Shown: positions 51,180-61,387, numbered from the stretch's first letter. The stretch is DNA of 64,000 nt from Rossellomorea marisflavi (GCA_003667865.1 CP033051.1:1757501-1821500); one strand, 5' to 3'. The notes: generated by a model not told the origin, from the letters alone. Numbers and translations: made by a program.

Positions 51180-52055
51180 ATGGAAGAAGTAGTCTTCGTC
51201 ACCCCGCCCTATGATTTTGATCGTGTGCTTGAACGACTATCAATGGATCCACTGAATGCTGTAAACAGAGAAGCTCGCGCGGTGAAAATTCCATTCTATG
51301 AACTTGGAGAAGTTATTGAAGTCAAGGCTATTGGAACAACGAAAAAACCTGAATTCCAGATTACATATGAAACAGACCAAGACATCGAAAAGAAAAAGTC
51401 TTACATTTATGACACGTTTCAATGGCATACACCGTTAGACCCGGTATCTCAGCACTTTAATAATACCGTTCTAAAGGAGATTTTTGAGGAACATAAGGGT
51501 ACGCCACTTGTATTAGAGTTCGACTATTTTGCTACACTGATAAAAAGTATTATTCATCAGCAGCTAAACCTTTCGTTTGCTCACACACTAACTGAGCGCT
51601 TTGTGCAAAAATATGGTGAGCAAAAGAATGGTGTCTGGTTTTATCCACGACCAGAGATCGTTGCGGAGATTCCAATCGAAGAGCTACGCGAGCTTCAGTT
51701 CAGTCAACGAAAAGGGGAATATGCAATCGGTCTAGCAAAGGAAATTGTCAGTGGTGAACTGGATCTTGTAGCATTAAGTAAAGAAGCCGATGAAGATGTA
51801 ATGAAACGACTTGTAAAAATACGAGGTATTGGTCCATGGACGGCTGAGAGCTTCTTAATGTTCGGCCTCGGAAGACCAAACCTATTTCCGAAAGCGGACA
51901 TGGGTATTCAAAACGCATTGAAAATCCTTCACAACATGGACCGGAAACCCACGAAGGAAGAGATGAGCGAATGGGCAACAGAATGGGAGCCCTACTTAAG
52001 CTACGCCTCATTATATTTATGGAGAAGTATTGAAAAGCAGGAAGTGAAAAAATGA
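51180..52055 (+). CDS. yfjP: DNA-3-methyladenine glycosylase of the HhH-GPD type, YfjP-like
   Basis: Base-excision repair enzyme for alkylated purines, 291 residues, the length of B. subtilis Yfj[15 protein letters not shown] opens the helical core; [22 protein letters not shown] is the helix-hairpin-helix, and PKADMGI holds the catalytic Asp. ATG 51180 has GGAGG 8 bases upstream, better than ATG 51138. The stop overlaps the next start by 4 bases (ATGA). Confidence 0.9.
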   Translation: MEEVVFVTPPYDFDRVLERLSMDPLNAVNREARAVKIPFYELGEVIEVKAIGTTKKPEFQITYETDQDIEKKKSYIYDTFQWHTPLDPVSQHFNNTVLKEIFEEHKGTPLVLEFDYFATLIKSIIHQQLNLSFAHTLTERFVQKYGEQKNGVWFYPRPEIVAEIPIEELRELQFSQRKGEYAIGLAKEIVSGELDLVALSKEADEDVMKRLVKIRGIGPWTAESFLMFGLGRPNLFPKADMGIQNALKILHNMDRKPTKEEMSEWATEWEPYLSYASLYLWRSIEKQEVKK

Positions 52056-53497
52056 AACCAAACCAAAATTCAAAACCAACTAGAAACACAAAATTTAAAT
52101 CTAACCAAGCTGGAAAGGTTGATATGAAGGTCGGGCAGCAATTTCCGTTAACAATCAAACGAATCGGCATTAACGGGGAGGGTGTCGGTTATTTTAAACG
52201 ACAAGTCGTCTTCGTTCCAGGTGCCCTTCCAGGAGAAGAAGTAGTTGTTGAAACACTGAAGGTTGAACCGAAATACTCACTCGGAAAAATCAAAAAGATT
52301 CGCAAAAAATCACCAGTTCGCCAAGAAGCACCATGCTTAGTATACGAGGAATGCGGTGGCTGTCAGCTTCAGCATATGACATATGAAGCCCAGATGGAAG
52401 CAAAACGTGACATCGTCCTGCAAGCACTAGAACGCCACACATCACTCGACTTAGAAAAACTAGATGTACGGAAAACGGTTGGAATGGACAACCCCTGGCA
52501 TTACCGAAACAAAAGCCAATTCCAGGTTGGTGAGAAAAAAGGAAAAGTAGAAGCAGGCTTATTTAGTGTGAACTCACACAAGCTGATTGACATCGACGAA
52601 TGCATTGTACAGCACTCAACAACAAACAAAGTGACAACGGAAATCAAACGAATCATTAATGACTTCAAAATCCCAGTCATTGACAAGAAAACAAAGAAAC
52701 CACTTATTAAAACCATTGTCACTAGAGTCGGTTTTGAAACAGGTGAGGTACAGGTTGTTCTTGTTACAACAAGAAAGGATATCCCAAGAAAAGAGCTACT
52801 CGTGTCAGAAATCGAAAAGCGACTACCAGAAGTCGTATCCATAGCTCAAAACATTAACCCAAAGAAAACGTCGTTAATCTTTGGTGACGAAACCGAGCAT
52901 CTATCAGGAAAAGAGTCAATAGAGGAACGTCTTGATGAGTTCACATACGAGCTTTCAGCGAGAGCATTTTTCCAGCTCAACCCAATCCAAACAACAAAGC
53001 TTTATAATGAAGCAAAAAAAGCAGCCGCGTTAACAGGTAAGGAAGCACTAGTTGATGCGTACTGTGGTGTTGGAACGATTGGTTTATGGTTGGCAGACGG
53101 AGCAAAAGAAATCCGTGGAATGGATATTATTAAAGAAGGAATCGATGATGCGAAGGCCAATGCAAAGAAGTTTGGTGCCAAGCATGCTGATTACTTCGTA
53201 GGCACAGCAGAAGATCTTCTACCAAAGTGGAAAAAAGAAGGATGGATTCCAGATGTAGTCGTTGTAGATCCACCGCGAACAGGGTGTGACCGCAAATTCC
53301 TTGATACATTAAAGGAGATTAAACCAAAACGATTTGTTTATGTTTCGTGTAATCCTTCTACATTGGCGAAGGATATCGAGTATTTAAAGAAGCAATACAA
53401 GGTTGAATATTTGCAGCCAGTTGATATGTTTCCACAGACTGCGCATGTTGAGGTAGTGTCGCAGATGATTCTAAAAAATGAAGCAGGTTCCCGTTAA
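52052..53497 (+). CDS. yfjO: 23S rRNA (uracil-5-)-methyltransferase, RlmCD/YfjO type
   Basis: SAM-dependent 5-methyluridine enzyme of the TrmA/RlmCD family, 481 residues. TRAM domain about 25-85; [4Fe-4S] motif [14 protein letters not shown] near 95-108 with a further Cys at DECIVQHS; Rossmann core [23 protein letters not shown] and catalytic [10 protein letters not shown]. RlmCD in B. subtilis is YefA; YfjO is its paralogue, and position next to yfjP favours YfjO. Translation is coupled to yfjP. Confidence 0.9.
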   Translation: MKPNQNSKPTRNTKFKSNQAGKVDMKVGQQFPLTIKRIGINGEGVGYFKRQVVFVPGALPGEEVVVETLKVEPKYSLGKIKKIRKKSPVRQEAPCLVYEECGGCQLQHMTYEAQMEAKRDIVLQALERHTSLDLEKLDVRKTVGMDNPWHYRNKSQFQVGEKKGKVEAGLFSVNSHKLIDIDECIVQHSTTNKVTTEIKRIINDFKIPVIDKKTKKPLIKTIVTRVGFETGEVQVVLVTTRKDIPRKELLVSEIEKRLPEVVSIAQNINPKKTSLIFGDETEHLSGKESIEERLDEFTYELSARAFFQLNPIQTTKLYNEAKKAAALTGKEALVDAYCGVGTIGLWLADGAKEIRGMDIIKEGIDDAKANAKKFGAKHADYFVGTAEDLLPKWKKEGWIPDVVVVDPPRTGCDRKFLDTLKEIKPKRFVYVSCNPSTLAKDIEYLKKQYKVEYLQPVDMFPQTAHVEVVSQMILKNEAGSR

Positions 53498-53515
53498 GGA
53501 AAAAACCGCATTTAT

Positions 53516-53985
53516 TCAAATGTTGGGCGGCAAATCGGTATGAATTACCGGAATGCCGTCTTTCTTTACATTGATACGATGGATAAGCCGATGTAATCTT
53601 TTCAGAGCTAGTTCATTGAAATTAAGGACCTTAAGAAGTTCTTGTTTCAGCTTGTCGATTATCGATTATTAGTTCACTTTCACTCATCAATAACTTTTCA
53701 TTTTTCTTTTCAACTAGTTGGGCCAATTCGGTGTTGGAATCATCAACTATATCTAAATACTCATCATGTTTGATCTTTTCATCAGTAAGCATTTGATGAA
53801 GTCCTTCTTACGATTCCTCAAACACGAATTGCTTATAGAGTTTATCAAGCTTCTGTAGCAAATCCTACTTCGATTTCTTCCATATTATTTTCAGCTCTTT
53901 CAATTTTTTGTTTTCTTGGACTAGTGTTCTAATATCTATACATCTCATCTTTGTTTGTTTCTTCTGTTTGTTGCTTGTGACTCAT
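53516..53985 (-). pseudogene. Decayed C-terminal part of a large serine recombinase (probable)
   Basis: Reading the minus strand from 53985 gives a coiled-coil-like protein broken by at least three stops and two frameshifts: MSHKQQTEETNKDEM..., then QENKKLKELK, LLQKLDKLYKQFVFEE, HDEYLDIVDDSNTELAQLVEKK, and finally LKVLNFNELALKRLHRLIHR followed by INVKKDGIPVIHTDLPPNI. The ending resembles the LHRLIxKIxVKxDGxPxIHYRF tail of serine recombinases from mobile elements. The catalytic N-terminus is absent. The identification is by recall of the family, not search. Confidence 0.5.
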
Positions 53986-54305
53986 ATGAACATCACTTTT
54001 CTTCTAACTATTCTAAGTTGTTTCATCCACTCAGATGTGCCTATCCCCAGTACACTAAAATAGTTATTGCTATAGCTATTGTGATAAGAGTGTGATATAT
54101 TACCTAAGACTATGTATCTAAATTGAATATCGGCAAACTATTTGAAAAAATAGGACGCAAAACTATAGGGACTAAATACTAGACAAGTGTATAAGTCAGC
54201 CAGCTGCTTTTCATACAACAACAACGGGGTTGTGTGACTATTTATGAGCTACTTCCTATGGTTGTAGCTTTTATTTTTATTCTTATGTTAAACCTTTGAT
54301 TTTTG

Positions 54306-54358
54306 GACTTTACTGATGCTGCAAAAGACATGTGGGCCAAAGCGTCTGTGGTAAGTAA
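54306..54358 (+). other. Possible remnant of an S-layer homology (SLH) motif
   Basis: The frame reads DFTDAAKDMWAKASVVSN, close to the SLH start FxDV-KDHWA-xxI. There is no start or ribosome site and the frame is short. The gene-free stretch 53986-54411 otherwise holds nothing I recognise. Confidence 0.3.
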
Positions 54359-54411
54359 TTTTTTTATCTGCAATTACCAACTAAGTTTAACAAAGATTAT
54401 CTTAAAAGAGC

Positions 54412-54438
54412 TAAGTAATCATATGAAATAGCCGATAA
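54412..54438 (+). promoter_or_regulatory. Sigma-D promoter for the Cache-type chemoreceptor
   Basis: TAAG, 15 bases, GCCGATAA; the -10 is a perfect match to the sigma-D consensus. It lies 72 bases before the start codon. Confidence 0.7.
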
Positions 54439-54510
54439 GACATATGTCGACATTATTTTTGTTCTTTCGCAATAAAAGCTTAATTAATTATTTAAGGGAA
54501 GTGTACATCA

Positions 54511-56262
54511 ATGAGAAAATGGTATTCTAATATATCATTAAAAACAAAAAGTATTTTATTTAGTATCATTACAACTACTATAGTGGCTATTTTAATAACA
54601 TGGGTTAGTTACTCTGTTAATTCTAAGTCTATGTTTGAGGATCTTGTAACAGATGCTGAACAAATTGTTGAAACATGGTCACAGGATATTGATCCAAAAG
54701 ATGTAATTGAAGTAATGGAAACTGATGATGAGAATAGTGAAGCGGTGCAACGTTTGGTTAGTCATTTTGATGATCTATCAAACTATCAACCTTCAGTTGC
54801 ACAAGGTTATATTTTTGGTACTGAGTTAGAAAATGGATCAGAAACGAGTTTAATTGCTTCTCCGTCAGAATTATTAGACATACTTAAAACGGAAGCGGAT
54901 TTAACAATTGGCGATATGTATGGTCAGCCTGATAATATTGTCAAGCTAGTTAAAAAGCTGACGGCCGAAAAAGAAGTAACGGTTTCTGATATTTACTCAG
55001 ATGATTTTGGAACGTGGATTACAGTTGCTAAACCATATGTGGATGAACAGGGTAATGTATATGCATATTACGGAATGGACTTTAATGCACAAGGTTTTGT
55101 AGATAGTCAAAGAAGTATCTTAATGACTGTAGGTATGATGCTATTAATTGTCGTTGTAGTTATCGGTTTGCTGGAATATTTCTTGTTAGGGAAATTATAT
55201 AAACCAATTGATGAGCTTGCTAGTGGGATTGAGTCTGTCACAGCGGGTAATTACGATGTGAGATTAAGAGAATCGAATGATGAGATTGGTCGGGTAGCGA
55301 TAAGCTTTAACATGATGGTGGATAATATAAGTAGGTTAATTAATTCTATTGAATCTGCATCGAAGAATACGTCAACAAACTATGAATCATTATTCACTTC
55401 TGTAAGCAAAACGAGTGAAAAGATGGATAGTATTACTAATGACGTGTCAGAAATGTCAGGAAGATTTGATTCTCAAAGTGGATCTGCTTATGAGATTTCC
55501 TCTTCTTTACAACAATTGTCTGCTGGGGTGGAGACAGTTGCTCGAAATATTTCTAATGTTAGCGAAAGATCGAAAGAAACTGAAAGTCGAGCAATCCAAG
55601 GGAATGAATCAGTTGACCAAGTAGGAAATCAAATGAGATTGATAAATCAATCGTCTCAAAACTCAGAAAAACTTATTCGTAATCTTAATGCACGTTCTAA
55701 TGAAATTCATTCTATTGTTGGACTGATTACAAGTATTTCAGAACAAACAAGTCTTTTATCCCTCAATGCTTCCATTGAAGCGGCTCGAGCAGGGGAGCAT
55801 GGAAAAGGATTTGCAATTGTTGCTAATGAAGTGAAAAAGCTAGCGGAACAATCAAAAGGTTCTGCAGAGCAAATTAAATCATTAATCGATTATATACAAA
55901 GTGAAACGGAAGAAGCTGTTACTTCAATCAATGAGGGAGTCAAATACGCAAACGCTGGTGTAACTCTTGTAAAAGAGACAGGAATCCTTTTTGCTGATAT
56001 TCTTGACTCTGCCCGGGATGTGTCTGCTCAAATGGATGAAATAGCTTCAGCAACAGAGCAAATTTCTGCAGAAAATCAAGAAATCACATCTACTTTTGAA
56101 CAGTTTACAGATTTAACAACACAAAATAGCAATACAGTCATTTCGTTAACAGATAGTATTAAAAATCAGAAGGATTCATTTGATACGATTGTTAATTCGG
56201 CACAGGATATGAAAAAATTAATTGATAATCTTGAAGAAGCTGTATCAACGTTAAAAGTATAG
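54511..56262 (+). CDS. Methyl-accepting chemotaxis protein with extracellular Cache-like sensor
   Basis: 583 residues. TM1 about 13-36; an extracellular domain of about 170 residues with [12 protein letters not shown] and [26 protein letters not shown], the pattern of PDC/Cache sensor domains; TM2 about 208-230; HAMP ([15 protein letters not shown]) about 231-283; and the signalling tip [23 protein letters not shown]. The two changes from QTNLLALNA to QTSLLSLNA are unusual but conservative. AAGGGAAG precedes the ATG. A sigma-D promoter is present. Confidence 0.92.
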   Translation: MRKWYSNISLKTKSILFSIITTTIVAILITWVSYSVNSKSMFEDLVTDAEQIVETWSQDIDPKDVIEVMETDDENSEAVQRLVSHFDDLSNYQPSVAQGYIFGTELENGSETSLIASPSELLDILKTEADLTIGDMYGQPDNIVKLVKKLTAEKEVTVSDIYSDDFGTWITVAKPYVDEQGNVYAYYGMDFNAQGFVDSQRSILMTVGMMLLIVVVVIGLLEYFLLGKLYKPIDELASGIESVTAGNYDVRLRESNDEIGRVAISFNMMVDNISRLINSIESASKNTSTNYESLFTSVSKTSEKMDSITNDVSEMSGRFDSQSGSAYEISSSLQQLSAGVETVARNISNVSERSKETESRAIQGNESVDQVGNQMRLINQSSQNSEKLIRNLNARSNEIHSIVGLITSISEQTSLLSLNASIEAARAGEHGKGFAIVANEVKKLAEQSKGSAEQIKSLIDYIQSETEEAVTSINEGVKYANAGVTLVKETGILFADILDSARDVSAQMDEIASATEQISAENQEITSTFEQFTDLTTQNSNTVISLTDSIKNQKDSFDTIVNSAQDMKKLIDNLEEAVSTLKV

Positions 56263-56272
56263 TACCTACAAT

Positions 56273-56303
56273 GCCTATAGGGAGAAAGTTCCTATAGGTT
56301 TTT
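56273..56303 (+). terminator. Terminator of the chemoreceptor gene
   Basis: CCTATAGG pairs with CCTATAGG (self-complementary arms), 9-base loop, then TTTTTGG. Confidence 0.85.
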
Positions 56304-56485
56304 GGTGCTAAAACATTATATTGAGTTCATAGACGAAAAATAAGGGGCTTTTTAGCGATTACGTTTCGGTTTCTATGGATCGAAGTATATAAGCAATTAT
56401 TACCATGCTAGGAGTTATGATGGCTGGGTTAGTGTATGTCCCGCTAGCACCAGAAAATTTTATTGAATATTGAAGTGTGTTCTAA

Positions 56486-56518
56486 ATCCCTCGGACCAAT
56501 AGCTCGAGGGATTTTTTC
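56486..56518 (+). terminator. Orphan terminator hairpin
   Basis: AATCCCTCG-A pairs with TCGAGGGATT, then TTTTTT. Upstream at 56305-56480 only a 22-codon frame without ribosome site is seen, perhaps the end of a lost gene. Confidence 0.75.
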
Positions 56519-56603
56519 GCTGGGAAGTTGCACATTTCGAGGAAACTAAGAAACCTAGAGAATGGTACTTTTAAAAATTTTCTTGAAAATCAAACTTTTT
56601 AAT

Positions 56604-56618
56604 TGAGAATCGTTATCA
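56604..56618. promoter_or_regulatory. Fur-like box
   Basis: TGAGAATCGTTATCA matches the 7-1-7 Fur consensus TGATAATNATTATCA at 13 of 15 positions, 54 bases before the reductase start. Confidence 0.65.
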
Positions 56619-56671
56619 CTTGTTGTATAGTAATTAGTAACAATACATATAAGTGGATAGGGGATATGATC

Positions 56672-57388
56672 ATGCAAATATATTGGACGAAGATAAATAA
56701 AATTATTGAAGAAACGCCTGAGGTGAAAACGTACTTGCTTGACCTTCCAGAAGGTTTTACATGGGAAGAGGGTTCTCACACTCACTTTGCATTGGAAGGA
56801 TTTAATGCCGGAGATACACCAAACCGAAGTCTGATTCGCCATATGTCAATCTCAACTTTACCGCATGAACATTCAATCGGTATCACAACACGCATCAGAG
56901 AGCAATGCTCTGAATTTAAAGCGATTTTAAGAAATCTTGAAATCGGAGATGAAGTGGCAATATTTAAAACGCATTCGAATGTACCGCTTAAAAGAGAAGG
57001 GAAAAATGTTTATCTGCTATCATCAGGAGTCGGACTCGCAACGTTCAGACCGCTTGTACTTGATTATTTCGAACGAGCTGACAACGTCAATCAAATCCAT
57101 TCATTGAATATTGATTCAACGGGGGATTTCTTATTCACCGATATTTTCAAATCAGCACCTGACAAGAATTTTACAGCACAGTTCGTCGACAACCGTAAAG
57201 ACTACTATGAAGAAGTGAAAAATCTTGCTGCAGACAAGGATGGACTTTTCTATGTAGTTGGCAGTGACGAGTTTCTTGTGCAGAACATTGACGTACTGCG
57301 TGAGCAAGGAATCGAGCCTGAGCAGATTAAACTCGACAAACATGAGCAATCACTCCCAAACTTTTTGTCATTTGATACGGTAAAATAA
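56672..57388 (+). CDS. Ferredoxin-reductase-like FAD/NAD(P)H oxidoreductase, probably iron regulated
   Basis: 238 residues with a ferredoxin-NADP reductase fold: an FAD domain ending in NRSLIRHMSISTLPHE and a nucleotide domain with VYLLSSGVGLATFRPLVLDYF and LFYVVGSDEFLVQNIDVLREQGI. No globin or ferredoxin part is fused. ATG 56672 is chosen for AGGGG 8 bases upstream; ATG 56666 is too close. The Fur-like box upstream suggests induction by iron starvation, so a ferric or ferric-siderophore reductase is a reasonable guess, not proven. Confidence 0.75.
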   Translation: MQIYWTKINKIIEETPEVKTYLLDLPEGFTWEEGSHTHFALEGFNAGDTPNRSLIRHMSISTLPHEHSIGITTRIREQCSEFKAILRNLEIGDEVAIFKTHSNVPLKREGKNVYLLSSGVGLATFRPLVLDYFERADNVNQIHSLNIDSTGDFLFTDIFKSAPDKNFTAQFVDNRKDYYEEVKNLAADKDGLFYVVGSDEFLVQNIDVLREQGIEPEQIKLDKHEQSLPNFLSFDTVK

Positions 57389-57441
57389 GAAAAGTAGATT
57401 ACTCCTGTAATCGTAGTTGTGCTCTATTAAGTTTACATGTC

Positions 57442-57479
57442 AGCATCTGTACCAGCCGTGGTATAGGTGCTTTTTTTTG
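57442..57479 (+). terminator. Terminator of the reductase gene
   Basis: AGCA-CT-TACC pairs with GGTA-AG-TGCT, then eight T. Confidence 0.82.
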
Positions 57480-57646
57480 TTCAATTTAATATGCTCCTAA
57501 TCAAACAAGGGGAAAAGTTGATAGAGGAGGATTGATAATCTTATTAGTGAATTATATTTCACATAAAAGCTATCTATTTCTGTTATGATATGATGTGAAA
57601 TGTGTGAAAAAAATACATTTTCACTTGAGATAAGGTGTTGAGAATA

Positions 57647-58720
57647 ATGGTATATGATGTAATTATTATAGGAGCTGGACAAGCAGGACTATCGATGGGC
57701 TATTTCTTAAAGAAAAGTCACTTATCATTTTTAATATTAGATAAGGCAAATGTAGTTGGGGATGTATGGAGGAGTCGTTATGACTCTTTAACTTTATTTA
57801 CTACTAGAAAATATAGTTCATTACCAGGTCTTCTATTGGATGGATATCAAGACGGCTTTCCTTCAAGAGATGAAATTGCAGATTATTTAAAACGGTACGC
57901 AGACACCTTTTCATTGCCAATAAAACACAACATGGAAGTTCCGAACATGTTGAATAACCAAGGGATATTTGAAATTTATACAAACTGTCTACAACAATAC
58001 AAAGCTAAAAAAGTAGTTGTTGCAACAGGACCTTTTCAAACTCCTATAATTCCCTCCATTTCAAGAGAGCTAGATAAGAGTATTATTCAACTTCACTCTT
58101 CGGAATATCAAAATATCACCCAGCTTCAGGATGGGGCAGTTTTAGTTGTTGGTGGAGGAAATTCTGGTACGCAAATTGCAGTTGAGTTATCAGAACACAA
58201 GGAAGTCTATTTATCTGTTGGACAGAACTTGAAATTTCTCCCACTCAAACTTTTTTCAAAAAGTATTTTTTGGTGGTTTGATAAATTCGGTATACTAAAT
58301 GCTAAGAAAGATTCGATAATAGGAAGGAAGCTGCAAAGTCAGGGTGATCCTATTTTTGGGTATGAGCTAAAAGGAAAAATTAAAGAAGGAAATGTTAGCC
58401 TTAAACAAAGAACTACGAAAATTAAAGATAATATTGTTTTTTTTGAAGATAATAGTTCTGTTATCGTTAAAAATATCATCTGGGCAACGGGGTTTAATTT
58501 TTATTATGAGTGGATTGACATACCTGACCTTTTGGACATTAAAGGCAATCCCATTCACGAAAGAGGAATTACAAACATCAATGGACTATATTTTTTAGGA
58601 CTACCATGGCAGCATAAGAGAGGTTCATCGTTATTGTTAGGGGTTGGGGAGGATGCTCAATACCTCTTTCAACATATTTTAAAAGATTCGGAGTTATTAG
58701 ATTCTACTGTAATGGAATGA
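57647..58720 (+). CDS. Flavin-containing monooxygenase-like NAD(P)/FAD oxidoreductase
   Basis: 357 residues, two Rossmann domains: FAD motif DVIIIGAGQAGLSMGYFL at 4-21 and NADPH motif AVLVVGGGNSGTQIAVELS near 165-183; DVWRSRYDSLTLFTTRKYSSLPG and a C-terminal IIWATGFNF are family hallmarks of FMO/BVMO-like proteins (YhjE/CzcO type). The strict BVMO fingerprint is not evident. ATG 57647 has AAGGTG 9 bases upstream. An inverted repeat TTTCACAT ... ATGTGAAA lies in the leader (about 57556-57601). Substrate unknown. Confidence 0.82.
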   Translation: MVYDVIIIGAGQAGLSMGYFLKKSHLSFLILDKANVVGDVWRSRYDSLTLFTTRKYSSLPGLLLDGYQDGFPSRDEIADYLKRYADTFSLPIKHNMEVPNMLNNQGIFEIYTNCLQQYKAKKVVVATGPFQTPIIPSISRELDKSIIQLHSSEYQNITQLQDGAVLVVGGGNSGTQIAVELSEHKEVYLSVGQNLKFLPLKLFSKSIFWWFDKFGILNAKKDSIIGRKLQSQGDPIFGYELKGKIKEGNVSLKQRTTKIKDNIVFFEDNSSVIVKNIIWATGFNFYYEWIDIPDLLDIKGNPIHERGITNINGLYFLGLPWQHKRGSSLLLGVGEDAQYLFQHILKDSELLDSTVME

Positions 58721-58769
58721 ATCTATACCATGTTTTCAAAAGAAAAACTAACAGAAAATAAGAGAGAGA

Positions 58770-58804
58770 CGTAATTTACGTTTATTTATATACATCATGT
58801 ATAT
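58770..58804. promoter_or_regulatory. Two adjacent perfect palindromes upstream of bdbD
   Basis: ACGTAATTTACGT (6+1+6, 58770-58782) and ATATACATCATGTATAT (8+1+8, 58788-58804) end 66 bases before the bdbD start; together they look like operator sites of two different regulators. Confidence 0.5.
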
Positions 58805-58870
58805 CGTCTCCTAAAGGGAATAATTAAACTTTCAGAACAACAAGAAAAAATTCAAAAAGAGGTGCACCTT

Positions 58871-59554
58871 ATGAATGAAAAGAATCAATTTCCATTTAAA
58901 ACAATTGTTATTTTAACATTAGGAATTTTTGTTATATTAGTTGCATTAGTATTGCTTACCAATGATCTAAATGATTCAAGTAAAGACACAGATTATGAAA
59001 AACAGCCACCTATTGAAGGGCAACCATTATTGGGGAATGATAACGCTCCAGTAACAGTAGTGGAATTTGGAGATTTTAAATGCCCGGCATGTAAAGCGTG
59101 GGGAGAAACGATTTTTCCACAACTCATTCAAGATTATGTAGACACTGGGAAAGTTAAATTTGCCTACGTAAATGTATTATTTCACGGGAAAGAGTCAATA
59201 ACAGGTTCACTTGCTGCAGAACATGTATTGAAAGAGTCTCCTGAGAGTTATTGGTCATTTCACAAGGAAATATTCAATAATCAACCACAAACGGCAAAAC
59301 ATGACGACTTATGGCTAACAAATGACAAGGTGTTAGAGGTTGCAAGAAAATTCCCAGAGATTAATTTAGATCAATTAAAAGAAAGTTTAGAGAGTCAAAA
59401 GGAAAGAGCAGAGATTGAGAAGGATGCAAAACTTGTAGAGGAATATAATGTGGGACTGACTCCAAGTATCATGGTTGGTGGAACCATGTTAGAAGACCCA
59501 TTTGATTATGAAAGAATTAAAAGTCTTATTGAACAAGAATTAGAGGGTAAATAA
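58871..59554 (+). CDS. bdbD: Thiol-disulfide oxidoreductase BdbD (DsbA-like)
   Basis: Membrane-anchored thioredoxin-fold protein that introduces disulfides into exported proteins. 227 residues: TM anchor about 8-30, then GNDNAPVTVVEFGDFKCPACKAWGE with the CPAC active site near residues 73-76, and the cis-proline loop GLTPSIMVGG. ATG 58871 is chosen (GAGGTG 6 bases upstream); GTG 58862 is part of that site. The stop is 2 bases before bdbC. Confidence 0.92.
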   Translation: MNEKNQFPFKTIVILTLGIFVILVALVLLTNDLNDSSKDTDYEKQPPIEGQPLLGNDNAPVTVVEFGDFKCPACKAWGETIFPQLIQDYVDTGKVKFAYVNVLFHGKESITGSLAAEHVLKESPESYWSFHKEIFNNQPQTAKHDDLWLTNDKVLEVARKFPEINLDQLKESLESQKERAEIEKDAKLVEEYNVGLTPSIMVGGTMLEDPFDYERIKSLIEQELEGK

Positions 59555-59556
59555 AT

Positions 59557-59973
59557 ATGGAAACCCTTAGAAGGTATGCATTATATTTTGCATGGTTAGT
59601 TTCTGTAATTGCAACACTAGGAAGTCTCTATTTTAGTGAGATAAAAGGGTATATTCCATGTGAGCTATGTTGGTACCAGCGTATATTGATGTATCCATTA
59701 GCACTAATACTTGGAATAGGAACGTTTCAAAACGACGTTACAGTGAAACGATTCGTACTACCTATGGCAATAATGGGTTGGTTAATTTCATTGTTCCATT
59801 ATCTTCAACAAAAGGTTCCTGGCTTTGCATCAATAAAGCCATGTAAAAGCGGTGTCCCATGTAGCGCAGAATATATTAATTGGTTTGAATTTATTACTAT
59901 TCCATTCTTATCATTTACTGCTTTTTCTTTGGTTTTAGTATTTATGTTATTAATAAAAGGTACAAAAAAATAG
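59557..59973 (+). CDS. bdbC: Disulfide bond formation protein BdbC (DsbB-like)
   Basis: 138 residues, four membrane helices. Reoxidises BdbD and passes electrons to quinone. The first Cys pair is CELCWYQR (35-38), the second is PCKSGVPCS near 93-99, both present. It forms a coupled operon with bdbD, the same pair needed for competence pseudopili and other exported proteins in B. subtilis. Confidence 0.94.
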   Translation: METLRRYALYFAWLVSVIATLGSLYFSEIKGYIPCELCWYQRILMYPLALILGIGTFQNDVTVKRFVLPMAIMGWLISLFHYLQQKVPGFASIKPCKSGVPCSAEYINWFEFITIPFLSFTAFSLVLVFMLLIKGTKK

Positions 59974-59986
59974 AATGAAAAAATTT

Positions 59987-60018
59987 TAAGCTGGACATTA
60001 ATTTGTCTGGCTTTTTTG
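59987..60018 (+). terminator. Terminator of bdbDC
   Basis: AAGC-GGACA pairs with TGTC-GGCTT, loop TTAATT, then TTTTTT. Confidence 0.78.
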
Positions 60019-60074
60019 TTCTTACATGACACATTATTAAATGCCATATCCAGAAGAGAAGTTCTAAAGAGATG

Positions 60075-60158
60075 ATTTATGTACTAGTTAGATAGGGTAT
60101 AAAACCATAAAGCCTTTAGGGGAGAATTGGATACTTCATATTTATTTCATGGTTTTTT
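60075..60158 (+). promoter_or_regulatory. Leader with sigma-B-like promoter and terminator-like hairpin before the antiporter gene
   Basis: ATTTAT, 14 bases, GGGTAT (60095-60100) resembles a sigma-B promoter. From 60101 AAAACCAT can pair perfectly with ATGGTTTT (60149-60156), followed by TT; the 40-base loop includes AAAGCCTTT. No known riboswitch class was recognised. Confidence 0.35.
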
Positions 60159-60211
60159 AATAGTTATTCGATTTAATGGCCATGGGTTTTCTAGAAAGGA
60201 ATGTTATATAG

Positions 60212-61387
60212 ATGAGTTCTCACCATATTATTTTACTAGTTTTTATTGGATATATTGTTTTTGCTATAGATAAGAAAAAGGAATCGTTTCCTGTACCTGT
60301 GGTGTTACTTCTTTTAGGTATCCTACTTTCCTTTGTTCCTTATTTTTCTGGTTTGCACATTACGAAGGAAACAATATTTACTTGGTTTTTACCTGCGCTA
60401 TTATTTGTATCAGCTTATCAATTTCCATTCGCAGATTTCAAGAAATATTTTAAAGTAATTACAGTACTAGGAACGTTTGGACTTATTGGGATGTTCTTTT
60501 TATTGGGAGCAGCGATCTATGCAATCAGTGGATTTTTCACTGATTTATCTTTTGTTGAATGCTTGATGCTTGCGATTATTTTGATGCCTACCGATCCTGT
60601 TTCAGTTGTTCCGATCTTAAAGGAGTCTGCTTATTCATCAAAGGTAGCGGATGTTGTAGAGGGAGAATCGATGCTTAACGATGGAACAAGCTTAGTGTTG
60701 TTTACTGTCGTTTTAGGAATGCTTGGAAATGATGAGTCTTTTTCAATAATGAATTTTGTCTCGGAGTTTTTCCTCGTATCAATAGGGGGAATTGGAATTG
60801 GAGTTACGTTTGGATGGCTAGTATTGAAAGGGCTTCATCTAACGTCACATTTTCAATATCAAGTAATGGTAAGCATTACACTTGCATATGGAAGCTTTTA
60901 CATAGCAGAGTATTTTCACTTTTCAGGAGTATTAGCTTCAGTGTCTTCAGGAATTATTTTTTCCTGGAAGCTCGCACAAACTGGAAAGGAAACAGAGTTA
61001 AGGGGAGCATTGAACGGATTTTGGGAGGTTATTGAGCCAACCATTTTATCGATTATTTTTATTGTCATCGGGATTCAAGTGACACAATATCTCCATGTAG
61101 ACTATTGGGGGTTTATACTATTCATTTTCCTTCTAACGCTACTCGTACGCTTTGCGGTGGTGACTACTATTCTTAAGCCATTCTCAAATTTCACCTTGAA
61201 TGAAATTTCGTTAGTAACATGGTCAGGATTAAAAGGAACGATGTCCATTGTGTTTATATTAAGCTTAAAGGGAAGCAGTGCAGACATTAATGAACAATTA
61301 CTTTCCATTTCATTTGGTGTCGTTGTTCTATCGCTTGTCATTCAAAGTATTTTGATTTATCCGTTTTCTAATAAGTTAAAAGGCTAG
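60212..61387 (+). CDS. Cation/proton antiporter of the CPA1 (NhaP/NhaK) type
   Basis: 391 residues, about 11-12 membrane helices, no cytoplasmic regulatory domain. The ion-binding motifs are LMPTDPVSVVPI near residue 128-139 and EGESMLNDGTSLVLF near 150-164 (the ND pair), as in Na+/H+ exchangers. AAAGGAATG precedes the ATG by about 8 bases. The ion (Na+ or K+) cannot be read from sequence. A hairpin leader upstream may regulate it. Confidence 0.87.
   Translation: MSSHHIILLVFIGYIVFAIDKKKESFPVPVVLLLLGILLSFVPYFSGLHITKETIFTWFLPALLFVSAYQFPFADFKKYFKVITVLGTFGLIGMFFLLGAAIYAISGFFTDLSFVECLMLAIILMPTDPVSVVPILKESAYSSKVADVVEGESMLNDGTSLVLFTVVLGMLGNDESFSIMNFVSEFFLVSIGGIGIGVTFGWLVLKGLHLTSHFQYQVMVSITLAYGSFYIAEYFHFSGVLASVSSGIIFSWKLAQTGKETELRGALNGFWEVIEPTILSIIFIVIGIQVTQYLHVDYWGFILFIFLLTLLVRFAVVTTILKPFSNFTLNEISLVTWSGLKGTMSIVFILSLKGSSADINEQLLSISFGVVVLSLVIQSILIYPFSNKLKG

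Noticed and set aside
56405-56473. 22-codon frame MLGVMMAGLVYVPLAPENFIEY before an orphan terminator
   Set aside because: No ribosome site and no recognised family; it may be the end of a lost gene but cannot be supported as a gene.
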